Part shown: piece by piece, positions 55,515 through 64,000 of the stretch
Numbering within the stretch: the stretch's first letter is position 1
Layout: every line of letters starts with the position of its first letter
From: Allorhizobium paknamense
GTDB taxonomy: Bacteria; Pseudomonadota; Alphaproteobacteria; Rhizobiales; Rhizobiaceae
DNA length: 64,000 nucleotides
NCBI RefSeq assembly: GCF_030815125.1
Contig: NZ_JAUSWH010000003.1
Location: forward strand, 62,001-126,000
Direction of reading: 5' to 3'
Notes under the pieces: generated by a model
The model's database searches: none
What the model saw: only the letters and a program-made list of their open reading frames with translations
What the model was told of the DNA's origin: nothing
Made by a program: the position numbers and the translations under genes

Positions 55515-56200
55515 CCCCGAGGTAGAACGCGGACGGCTCCACCCCTTCCTTTGTCCCCAACTCCGCCCCGATTGTGCCAGACACACCAGGGACGCTGTCA
55601 TTCTATCTTGCTTTTTTCGTTCCAAGCGCAAAACCGGCTCAGACATGTTCTCTGCTTTTCAGCCATGTCCAAACGGGAAACGGTGTCCCACCATCCCTGG
55701 AAATGTCAGTTCGGAGCAGACCGGGGTCATACCCCTTACCCGGCCTTCTCCACCTTTGATGCATGCTCTTGCGAAGGTCGGGGCGAGGCATTGCCGTCCC
55801 GACATCTGGAGCATGTCCGGCGAACACAGGATTGCCGGACAGACTCTATCTTTTTGTTTTTACGCATGTCCGGACGGAAAACCCGAAACAGCCGGAGTTT
55901 TGCTTTTATGCGTTCCCATGAAGAATTCCCGCCCGCTTTCCTGAACAGATCCCGGTGATTCCCGCTGAGAAAAATGAATAATCCTCACATACTGAAAAAA
56001 CCTGTCAAAAAAAAGCGGGAAGATGTCAGTTGTGTGGTTGTCTGGCGAGACTATTTCCGGGCGAAGTCGCCCTCGCTCCTCCCAGTGGCTGCCTCTTGCC
56101 GATCCAGCCATAAATTCGAATTTAAACGGATACAATATTTCAGATACGTTACAGATTAAGATTTTAACGCCATTTCTCAGATTTTCTCTAAAGCGCACGC
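55515..56200. other. Long repeat-rich spacer upstream of the PAS-like gene and behind groEL
   Basis: No convincing gene. It holds fragments related to the AGCATTTTCCGG repeats (about 55613-55645 and 55850-55885, with the motif TTTTTACGCATGTCCGGACG in the second), a hairpin GTCCGGC/GCCGGAC (55815-55840) and AT-rich sequence. Short open frames here lack normal codon bias. Confidence 0.6.
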
Positions 56201-56228
56201 AAAAAGGGCGGCCCGAAGACCGCCCTTT
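56201..56228 (-). terminator. Rho-independent terminator of groESL, displaced from the gene
   Basis: AAAGGGCGG / CCGCCCTTT, 9-bp stem, with TTTTT on the minus strand. It lies about 185 bp beyond the groEL stop, because the duplicated segment intervenes. Confidence 0.88.
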
Positions 56229-56256
56229 CCGAAATGAACCGACTGGCTCAGATATG

Positions 56257-58052
<1,796 letters not shown>

Positions 58053-58114
58053 TCAGGACTCCCGGGCTTGCGCCCCTAAATCTGTGGATTGGAACGAAGG
58101 GTATCCGGCTGAAA

Positions 58115-58411
58115 TCAGCCGATCACGCCCATGATGTCGGCTTCCTTCATGATCAGAAGGTCAGCGCCGTCGATCTTCACTTCCGTGCCGGACCACTTGC
58201 CGAACAGAACGCGGTCGCCGACCTTGACGTCCAGAGCGATCAGCTCGCCGCTGTCCTTGCGGGCGCCCGGGCCAACAGCGATGACTTCGCCTTCAGCCGG
58301 CTTTTCCTTGGCGGTGTCGGGAATGATGATACCGCCCTTGGTCTTTTCTTCAGACTCCAAGCGACGAACCACAACGCGGTCGTGCAGCGGACGGAAATTG
58401 GTGCTTGCCAT
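58115..58411 (-). CDS. groES: Co-chaperonin GroES (10 kDa)
   Basis: Predicted 98 aa. [44 protein letters not shown] and [34 protein letters not shown] match GroES. The mobile loop [13 protein letters not shown] binds GroEL. It lies 65 bp upstream of groEL and directly downstream of CIRCE and a heat-shock-type promoter. Confidence 0.99.
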   Translation of the reverse strand: MASTNFRPLHDRVVVRRLESEEKTKGGIIIPDTAKEKPAEGEVIAVGPGARKDSGELIALDVKVGDRVLFGKWSGTEVKIDGADLLIMKEADIMGVIG

Positions 58412-58468
58412 TGTCTAATCCCTCGATCAAATGACATTCGCAATCCGGGTTGGATTGCCTTGAACCTG

Positions 58469-58495
58469 TTAGCACTCACTGCCTGCGAGTGCTAG
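58469..58495. promoter_or_regulatory. CIRCE element (HrcA operator) of groESL
   Basis: TTAGCACTC-N9-GAGTGCTAG, one base different from the consensus GAGTGCTAA. It lies 58 bp upstream of groES, just after the predicted promoter, the classic HrcA repression site. Confidence 0.95.
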
Positions 58496-58502
58496 CGGCG
58501 TT

Positions 58503-58532
58503 GAGATAAGCACGCTCCCGAGGGGAGTCAAG
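58503..58532 (-). promoter_or_regulatory. Heat-shock-type promoter of groESL
   Basis: On the minus strand CTTGAC - 16 bp - CTTATCTC resembles the alphaproteobacterial RpoH consensus (CTTGAA...CYTATNT); TTGAC-N17-TATCTC could also serve the housekeeping sigma factor. CIRCE starts 8 bp downstream. Confidence 0.75.
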
Positions 58533-58572
58533 AATGATCGTGCGAAAAAAATTCATGAAAAAACGGTAGAGC

Positions 58573-59919
58573 ATGCATATGACAGAACCATGTCCATCCC
58601 TGCCGCTTGCCCCCTCACGCCCTGCCGTTTCGAAAGCGGACCTGTCTGCCGCCTTTTTCCGGGTCGGGCTCATGAGTTTCGGCGGCCCCGCCGCCCAGAT
58701 CGGGCTGATGCACCGGCTGCTGGTGGAGGAAAAGGCCTGGCTCACCGAAGCGCGTTTCCTGCATGCCTTGAACTATTGCATGCTGCTGCCCGGCCCGGAG
58801 GCGCAGCAACTGGCCACCTATACGGGCTGGCTTCTCCAGGGCGTGCGGGGCGGGCTGATCGCGGGCCTGCTTTTCGTGCTGCCGGGACTGGCGGTGATGC
58901 TCGGCCTGTCGGCGGCCTATGCGCTGTGGCATGATATCGGCTGGGTGGCGGGCCTGTTCTTCGGCCTCAAGGCGGCGGTGATCGCCATTGTCTTCGAGGC
59001 GCTCTTGCGCATTGCGCGCCGGGCGCTGAAGGATGGTTTCCACCTTCTGCTGGCAGCGCTCGCCTTCCTCGCGCTCTTCGTCTTTTCCCTGCCTTTTCCG
59101 CTGGTCGTGGCCCTGGCGGCGTTCTGCGGTTTGCTGCGGACGGTGGTTGGCGTCCGGATCGCCGCGCCGCCGGTAGAGGAGGGGCCTTTGCCCCCGTTGC
59201 AGCCGAAAACCCTCGCGCTGTCCGTGCTGGCCTGGACGGCGCTCTGGCTCTCGCCGCTGCTGATCTTCGCCTCAGCGCCGCAGTCCGGGATTTTTCCGCT
59301 GCTGTTTTCCTTCTTCGCCAAACTGGCCGTCGTCACCTTTGGCGGGGCCTATGCGGTTCTCGCCTATGTCGGGCAGGTGGCGGTCGAGCATTATCGATGG
59401 CTGAGCCCTCAGGAAATGCTGGATGGGCTGGCGCTGGCCGAAACCACGCCGGGGCCGCTGGTGCTGGTTCTCTCCTTTATCGGCTTTCTCGCCGCCTTTC
59501 GCGCCTCGGGCGGATGGGAGCCCGTGGTGGCGGGCCTTGTCGGCGGGCTGCTGGTGGCCTGGGCCACCTTCGGTCCCAGCTTTCTCTTCATCTTCGCAGG
59601 CGCGCCGCTGATCGAGCGGCTGCGCGGTGAGGCACGGGTCGCCGGTGCGCTCTCCGCCATTACGGCAGCGGTGGTGGGGGTGATCCTCAATCTGGCCGTC
59701 TGGCTGGCGCTGCATGTGCTGTTTGCCGATGTCGGCGAGATCCGCCCGTTGGCGGGGGCGGCATTCCCCTGGCCGCAGCTTGCCTCTCTCCAGTTTCCGG
59801 CGCTGGCCATCACGCTTGTCTCCGCTTTGCTCCTCTTCGGGCTGCGGCAGGGTGTCGGCCGGGTGCTGACGCTGGCTGCAATCCTCGGCCTTCTCTGGCG
59901 TGGCGGCCTGTGGCTATGA
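58573..59919 (+). CDS. chrA: Chromate transporter ChrA (bidomain)
   Basis: Predicted 448 aa; ATG 58573 or 58579. Two homologous CHR domains: residues about 22-190 (FFRVGLMSFGGPAAQIGLMHRLLVEEKAWL, LLPGPEAQQLATYTGW) and about 245-445 (FFAKLAVVTFGGAYAVLAYVGQVAV, LALAETTPGPLVLVLSFIGFLAA). About 10-12 membrane segments. ChrA exports chromate, or transports sulfate-like anions. Single gene divergent from groESL; the 161-bp shared region holds CIRCE and the heat-shock promoter. Confidence 0.93.
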   Translation: MHMTEPCPSLPLAPSRPAVSKADLSAAFFRVGLMSFGGPAAQIGLMHRLLVEEKAWLTEARFLHALNYCMLLPGPEAQQLATYTGWLLQGVRGGLIAGLLFVLPGLAVMLGLSAAYALWHDIGWVAGLFFGLKAAVIAIVFEALLRIARRALKDGFHLLLAALAFLALFVFSLPFPLVVALAAFCGLLRTVVGVRIAAPPVEEGPLPPLQPKTLALSVLAWTALWLSPLLIFASAPQSGIFPLLFSFFAKLAVVTFGGAYAVLAYVGQVAVEHYRWLSPQEMLDGLALAETTPGPLVLVLSFIGFLAAFRASGGWEPVVAGLVGGLLVAWATFGPSFLFIFAGAPLIERLRGEARVAGALSAITAAVVGVILNLAVWLALHVLFADVGEIRPLAGAAFPWPQLASLQFPALAITLVSALLLFGLRQGVGRVLTLAAILGLLWRGGLWL

Positions 59920-60016
59920 GGAGCTTATGGCCGAAGGGGGAGAGAGAAATTCCCTTGCCATCCTTCTCATCCTTTGCAATGTCAGCCCACCGATGAAGTC
60001 ATGTCAGGAATGATCC

Positions 60017-60868
60017 ATGCCGCAGCAGCTTTCCACCTTTCTCGATGCCGCCAGCCGTTACGACGTTGCGCTCTGCGATGTCTGGGGCGTGCTGCACAAT
60101 GGTGTCGATGCCTTTCCCGGCGCGGGCGAGGTGCTGACGGCAGCACGGCAGAAGGGCATGACGGTGGTGCTGATCACCAATTCGCCGCGCCCTTCCTCCG
60201 GCGTCGTGCCGCAATTGCGCACCCTTGGCGTGCCGGACAGCGCCTATGACCGCATCGTCACCTCCGGCGATGTCACGCGCCGCCTGATTGCCGAGGGACC
60301 GAAGAAGGTTTTCCTGCTCGGTCCGGAGCGCGACCTGCCGCTGTTCGATGGGCTGGATGTGACGCTGACCCCGGCGGAAGAGGCCGAATGCGTGGTCTGC
60401 ACCGGCTTCTTCGATGACGAGACGGAAGTGCCGGAAGATTATCATGAGATGCTGACCGGCTTTGCCGCCCGCTCCGTGCCGCTGATCTGCGCCAATCCTG
60501 ACCTGATCGTCGAGCGCGGCCACCGGATGATCCCCTGCGCGGGGGCCGTTGCCGCCTATTACGAACAGCTGGGCGGCAAGACCCGTATTGCCGGCAAGCC
60601 GCATGCGCCGATTTACGAGGCGGCGCTGACAGCGGCCCGGGAGGCGCGCGGCGGCGAGCTCGACAAGAGCCGCATCATCGCCATCGGCGATGGCATGCCC
60701 ACCGATGTGCGCGGCGCGGTTTCCGCCGGGCTTGATCTTCTCTATATCTCCGGCGGCATTCATGCGGCGGAATATTCCCTGCATGGCAAGACCGATGAGG
60801 CCTTGCTGAAAACCTATCTGGTGGGCCAAGGTGTGACGCCCGCCTTCTGGATGCAACGCCTCGCCTGA
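60017..60868 (+). CDS. TIGR01459-type HAD hydrolase
   Basis: Predicted 283 aa. HAD IIA layout: motif I ALCDVWGVLHNGVDAFPGAGEVL (the second Asp is Trp-flanked in this family), motif II VVLITNSPRPS, C2 cap, then KPHAPIYEAAL and IIAIGDGMPTDVRGAVSAGLDLLYISGG. The alphaproteobacterial TIGR01459 group is typically located upstream of ribF, as here (17-bp gap). It may be a phosphatase for a sugar or flavin precursor; substrate unknown. Confidence 0.93.
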   Translation: MPQQLSTFLDAASRYDVALCDVWGVLHNGVDAFPGAGEVLTAARQKGMTVVLITNSPRPSSGVVPQLRTLGVPDSAYDRIVTSGDVTRRLIAEGPKKVFLLGPERDLPLFDGLDVTLTPAEEAECVVCTGFFDDETEVPEDYHEMLTGFAARSVPLICANPDLIVERGHRMIPCAGAVAAYYEQLGGKTRIAGKPHAPIYEAALTAAREARGGELDKSRIIAIGDGMPTDVRGAVSAGLDLLYISGGIHAAEYSLHGKTDEALLKTYLVGQGVTPAFWMQRLA

Positions 60869-60885
60869 GTTTTCGGACATTTTCC

Positions 60886-61866
60886 ATGACTGTGTTTCAT
60901 CGCAATGAAAAAAAGACCCCGCTGCCCGATGGCCTGAAGGGCGGCGTTGTCGCCATCGGCAATTTCGATGGCGTGCATCGCGGCCACCAGACGGTTCTGA
61001 ACCGCGCGCTGGATCTTGCCGAGGAACGCGGCGTGCCCGCGCTGGTCCTGACCTTCGAGCCGCATCCGCGCAGCCTGTTCCAGCCCGCAAACCCGGTCTT
61101 TCGCCTCACCCCGGCACCGATGAAGGCGAGGCTGCTGGAGGCCATGGGCTTTCAGTCGGTGGTGGAATATCCCTTCGACCGTGATTTCTCGCAGCGCTCG
61201 CCGGAGGATTTCGTCCAGTCCATCCTGCAGGATTGGCTGGGCGCTTCGGAAGTCGTCACCGGCTTCGATTTCCACTTCGGCAAGGGCCGCGAAGGCGGAC
61301 CGGCCTTTCTGATGGATGCGGGCCGCCGCCATGGTTTCGGCGTGACGCTTCTCGATGCCTTCCGCGATGAAAATGCCGAGGTCGTCTCGTCCAGCCGCAT
61401 CCGGGCGCTGCTGGCGGAAGGCGGCATTGCCGAGGTCAACGGCCTGCTCGGCTATCGCTTCACGGTGGAGGCGGAGGTCATCAAGGGCAAGCAGCTTGGC
61501 CGCCAGCTCGGCTTTCCTACCGCCAACATGGCGCTGCAGCCGGAAGCAACCCTCAGGCCCGGCATCTATGCCGTGCGCCTGCGCCGCGCCGATGGCGTGA
61601 TCCGCGATGGCGTGGCAAGCTTCGGCTACCGCCCGACCGTGACGGAAGACGGTGCGCCGCTTCTGGAAACCTTCGTGTTCGATTTTTCCGGCGATCTCTA
61701 TGGCGAGGTCTGCGCCGTCTCTTTCTTCGGCCATCTGCGGGACGAGTGGAAGTTCGACGGCCTCGACGCGCTCGTCACCCAGATCCGCAAGGATGAACAG
61801 GACGCCCGCGCCATGCTTTCCGGCGTGCGGCCGCTGAGCGCCCTGGATCAGAAAATCGCTTTTTAG
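60886..61866 (+). CDS. ribF: Bifunctional riboflavin kinase/FAD synthetase RibF
   Basis: Predicted 326 aa. N-terminal adenylyltransferase: AIGNFDGVHRGHQTVLNRAL (HxGH), TFEPHPRSLFQP, VTGFDFHFGKGREGG, ISSxR-type SSSRIRALLAEGG. C-terminal flavokinase: GKQLGRQLGFPTANMAL, FGYRPTVTEDGAPLLETFVFDFSGDLYG. Makes FMN and FAD from riboflavin. It lies 17 bp after the HAD gene. Its TAG stop lies in the opening TTAGAGCGCC of a following palindrome. Confidence 0.97.
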   Translation: MTVFHRNEKKTPLPDGLKGGVVAIGNFDGVHRGHQTVLNRALDLAEERGVPALVLTFEPHPRSLFQPANPVFRLTPAPMKARLLEAMGFQSVVEYPFDRDFSQRSPEDFVQSILQDWLGASEVVTGFDFHFGKGREGGPAFLMDAGRRHGFGVTLLDAFRDENAEVVSSSRIRALLAEGGIAEVNGLLGYRFTVEAEVIKGKQLGRQLGFPTANMALQPEATLRPGIYAVRLRRADGVIRDGVASFGYRPTVTEDGAPLLETFVFDFSGDLYGEVCAVSFFGHLRDEWKFDGLDALVTQIRKDEQDARAMLSGVRPLSALDQKIAF

Positions 61867-61959
61867 AGCGCCGATCTGATTGCATCAGATCGGCGCTCTA
61901 AGGTTCTCTTTTTGAAGCATAATCTTATTCGTCCTCGTTTCACTCCGGTCGGATTATGC
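61863..61959 (+). repeat. Palindrome plus 43-bp GCATAAT core repeat (copy 4)
   Basis: 18-bp-arm palindrome (61863-61880 with 61884-61901, loop TGC), then GGTTCTCTTTTTGAA and the 43-bp core (61917-61959). It is almost identical to the unit at 19972-20068, 42 kb away, and again includes the upstream stop codon. Confidence 0.9.
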
Positions 61960-61975
61960 AGCAGATGTAAAGGGT

Positions 61976-62018
61976 TACAGCGAACCTTTGTGCGCCATGT
62001 ATGGCGCACGGCGCTGTA
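61976..62018 (+). repeat. Two-tier stem-loop downstream of ribF
   Basis: Inner stem GTGCGCCAT-GT-ATGGCGCAC (61990-62009) is enclosed by TACAGCG / CGCTGTA (61976-61982 with 62012-62018). No T-run follows. It may be part of an RNA structure or another repeat type. Confidence 0.6.
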
Positions 62019-62163
62019 GCAAGGCTTGCGTCAGGCGCAGGGCAGGTCTGCCGAAAAGCGGGGTCTGCGCGGTGAAAAATGCTGTAGAAGCCCGTGCTTG
62101 CGCATTTTTTGCAGGCAACTGCCTCATAACCGTTCAGAGAGCCAGATAGAAGGAGTACGTGTC

Positions 62164-62415
62164 ATGAATGAGTGTGTTGATCAGCGTTCGCTTTTCCGGT
62201 CTTCCCCGCGTTTTACCATTGGCCGTGATCAAAAAGGCTTCTGGGTCCTTCAGGATAAGACCAACCGGCTCGGCGGCCTTTTCGCCAGCGAGGAAGCAGC
62301 GCTGAAATTCGTATCGAAGGAATGCAAGGATCACACCGCCGAGATCAGCCGTGCTCCCGCATCCATGACGGTCGAGCTTGCTGCCAGCGAAACACGCCTT
62401 TCCCGCGCCGCCTGA
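62164..62415 (+). CDS. Small hypothetical protein
   Basis: Predicted 83 aa from ATG 62164 with AGAAGGAG upstream at good spacing. The fold is compact and mixed: FTIGRDQKGFWVLQDKTNRLGGLFASEEAALKFVSKEC, then a short Thr/Ala-rich tail. FTIGRDQKGFWVLQD...GGLFASEEAALKFV resembles a small rhizobial family that I cannot name. A strong terminator follows, so it is a monocistronic unit. Confidence 0.75.
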   Translation: MNECVDQRSLFRSSPRFTIGRDQKGFWVLQDKTNRLGGLFASEEAALKFVSKECKDHTAEISRAPASMTVELAASETRLSRAA

Positions 62416-62451
62416 CGCGCCTGCCTCTTTGGGGGCGTTCAAGAAATTTGT

Positions 62452-62490
62452 AAAAAACAGCCTGTCTCACTCAAGACAGGCTGTTTTTTT
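62452..62490 (+). terminator. Strong Rho-independent terminator
   Basis: A 16-bp perfect stem (62452-62467 with 62474-62489, centred on ACAGCCTGTCT/AGACAGGCTGT), six-base loop, with T-run on the plus strand. Confidence 0.95.
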
Positions 62491-62662
62491 GTTCGTAACT
62501 ACTACTTTAGATTTTAATATTGCATTATTTTGCGTAAAAAGTGTTGTTAAATTGCGCAAAGTCATATTCTGGGCGGTTTTAGGGTTGCGGCACGCCAGCG
62601 AATGCGGAAGTCTCCGCGTTCGGCGGGGGAAAACGCCCTCGGTCCTGCCTTGGGAGGCTTTC

Positions 62663-62860
62663 ATGCACAAACCTTTATGGACGGCGGCCTGCTGGCTGCT
62701 TGTCATTCCCTATATCGGGCTGCTCTGGGTGCCGTTCTACAACAAGAGCGAGCCGCAGCTTTTCGGATTTCCGTTTTTCTACTGGTATCAGCTCGGCTGG
62801 GTGCCGCTGGCCTCGCTCCTGATCTTCGTCGCCTACAGGAGCTTCCGCGATGACGAATGA
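62663..62860 (+). CDS. DUF3311 small membrane protein, partner of MctP
   Basis: Predicted 65 aa from ATG 62663 (GGGAGG upstream). Two transmembrane segments: LWTAACWLLVIPYIGLLWVPFYN and FPFFYWYQLGWVPLASLLIFVAY, with the DUF3311 pattern ...PFFYWYQLxWVP. Such proteins precede Na+/solute symporters of the SSS family. Its stop overlaps the symporter start by 11 bases, so it is translationally coupled and probably an accessory subunit. Confidence 0.88.
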   Translation: MHKPLWTAACWLLVIPYIGLLWVPFYNKSEPQLFGFPFFYWYQLGWVPLASLLIFVAYRSFRDDE

Positions 62861-64000
62861 CATCAACGTGACGGCGCTGTCCGTCTTCATCTTCTTCTTC
62901 GTCCTCGTCACCGTCATGGGTTTCGTCGCCGCCCGCTGGCGCAAGCCGGAAACGCTCGCCCATATCGATGAATGGGGGCTTGGCGGCCGCAAGTTCGGCA
63001 CCTGGATCACCTGGTTTCTGGTGGGGGGCGATTTCTACACCGCCTATACCGTCATTGCCGTTCCGGCGCTCGTCTATGCGGTCGGGGCCTATGGCTTCTT
63101 TGCGCTGCCTTACACGATCATCGTCTATCCCTTCGTTTTTCTGGTCATGCCGGTTTTGTGGCGGCGCGCCAAGGAGCATGGCTATGTCACGGCGGGCGAT
63201 GTGGTGCATGGCCAATATGGTTCGCGCGCGCTGGAGCTTGCCGTGGCGCTCACCGGCGTCATTGCCACCATGCCCTATATCGCGTTGCAACTGGTCGGCA
63301 TGGCGACGGTGCTGAAGGCGCTCGGCCTGCATGGGGAAGTGCCGCTTGCCATTTCCTTCATCATTCTGGCGCTCTACACCTATTCGGCGGGCCTCAGGGC
63401 CCCGGCGCTGATCGCCTTCGTCAAGGACATCATGATCTATATCGTGGTGATCACGGCCGTCGCCGCCATTCCGCTGAAGCTCGGCGGCTATGCCAATGTG
63501 TTTGCCGCCGCCGATGCCGCCTTCCAGGCCAAGGGCTCGGGCGGGCTGCTGCTCGGCTCCAACCAGGTTGTTGCCTATGCCTCGCTGGCGCTGGGCTCGG
63601 CGCTGGCCGCCTTCATGTATCCGCACACGCTGACGGGTATTTTCGCCTCGAATGGCGGCAATACCATTCGCAAGAACGCCGTGCTGCTACCCGCCTATAC
63701 GCTGCTGCTCGGTCTGCTGGCGCTGCTCGGCTATATGGGCCATGCGGCGGGGCTCAAGCCCCAGAGCCCGAACGACATCGTGCCGATGCTGTTCGATACG
63801 CTGTTTCCGGACTGGTTCGCGGGCTTTGCCTTCTCGGCCATCGCCATCGGCGCGCTGGTGCCTGCGGCGGTGATGAGCATCGGTGCGGCCAATCTCTTTA
63901 CCCGCAATTTCTGGAAGGCCTATGTCAATCCAGATGTCTCGCATGCGGGTGAGGCGCAGGTGGCCAAGGTCACGTCGCTGCTGGTCAAGGTGGGGGCGCT
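62850..64000 (+). CDS. mctP: Sodium:solute symporter, MctP-type monocarboxylate permease (partial, runs off right edge)
   Basis: About 383 codons visible, running off the window. ATG 62850 overlaps the DUF3311 stop. SSS-family features: DEWGLGGRKFGTWITWFLVGGDFYTAYTVIAVPALVYAVG, GYVTAGDVVHGQYGSRALELAVALTGVIATMPYIALQLVGM, YTYSAGLRAPALIAFVKDIMIYIVV and FMYPHTLTGIFASNGGNTIRKNAVLLP. The GlyGly-rich start and HT-rich loop fit MctP of Rhizobium leguminosarum, which imports lactate, pyruvate, alanine and other monocarboxylates. The name is by resemblance. Confidence 0.88.
   Translation, partial: MTNDINVTALSVFIFFFVLVTVMGFVAARWRKPETLAHIDEWGLGGRKFGTWITWFLVGGDFYTAYTVIAVPALVYAVGAYGFFALPYTIIVYPFVFLVMPVLWRRAKEHGYVTAGDVVHGQYGSRALELAVALTGVIATMPYIALQLVGMATVLKALGLHGEVPLAISFIILALYTYSAGLRAPALIAFVKDIMIYIVVITAVAAIPLKLGGYANVFAAADAAFQAKGSGGLLLGSNQVVAYASLALGSALAAFMYPHTLTGIFASNGGNTIRKNAVLLPAYTLLLGLLALLGYMGHAAGLKPQSPNDIVPMLFDTLFPDWFAGFAFSAIAIGALVPAAVMSIGAANLFTRNFWKAYVNPDVSHAGEAQVAKVTSLLVKVGA

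Noticed and set aside
55551..55958. Short open frames in the spacer upstream of the PAS-like gene.
   Set aside because: They overlap decayed repeats, lack ribosome sites and normal codon bias, and show no domain.

Overview
The window is G+C-rich chromosomal DNA from an alphaproteobacterium, almost certainly a Rhizobiaceae member of the Agrobacterium/Allorhizobium/Rhizobium group. The markers are a bcsN-bcsA-bcsB cellulose operon, a mannosylfructose synthase/phosphatase pair (described from Agrobacterium tumefaciens), ACC deaminase beside an Lrp-type regulator, the short HisG plus HisZ pair, a bidomain ChrA, an MctP-type monocarboxylate permease, a CIRCE-controlled groESL, and small rhizobial intergenic repeats. 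I saw no prophage, transposase, CRISPR array, rRNA or tRNA.

Layout. 1-6.7 kb (minus): cellulose synthesis (bcsN, bcsA, bcsB and a TPR gene cut by the left edge) with an exact CtrA-type box upstream. 7-14.1 kb: a kip/ycs-like operon (NRAMP-type transporter, PxpA, DUF1445 protein, fused PxpB-PxpC, biotin carboxylase-BCCP) divergent from its likely GntR regulator. 14.1-15.7 kb: Lrp-type regulator and ACC deaminase. 16.6-28.9 kb: a GNAT gene divergent from a nine-gene uptake/catabolic cassette (M20 deacylase, 2-hydroxyacid dehydrogenase, cupin, two aldehyde dehydrogenases, complete Dpp-type ABC transporter) of unknown substrate. 29-34.7 kb (minus): DUF937 protein, glutamate-cysteine ligase, RsmE, Pit phosphate transporter and a Nudix protein. 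34.9-37 kb: mannosylfructose genes. 37-39.3 kb: GGDEF-EAL protein. 39.4-43.4 kb: glcDEF. 43.5-44.7 kb: secreted protein and DoxX. 44.8-48.6 kb (minus): hisS-VOC-hisZ-hisG. 48.8-52.3 kb: glycosyltransferase pair, two small metal-related secreted proteins and a HAD hydrolase. 52.4-54.9 kb: tag and two L,D-transpeptidases. 55-58.5 kb: PAS-like gene, repeat-rich spacer, groESL. 58.6-64 kb: ChrA, HAD protein, RibF, small gene, DUF3311 protein and MctP (cut by the right edge).

Three things stand out. First, the biotin carboxylase-BCCP protein plus fused PxpB-PxpC together contain every module of a urea-carboxylase-type enzyme, which raises the possibility of a biotin-dependent carboxylase rather than, or in addition to, 5-oxoprolinase. 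Second, the 17.7-28.9 kb cassette looks like a dedicated pathway for an acylated amino compound or short peptide. Third, short repeats sit directly at gene 3' ends and often contain the host gene's stop codon. One lies in the loop of a terminator stem, and the 3' end of groEL is duplicated around a palindromic insert.

Functional assignments rest on motifs, lengths and gene order read by eye; no database search was run.
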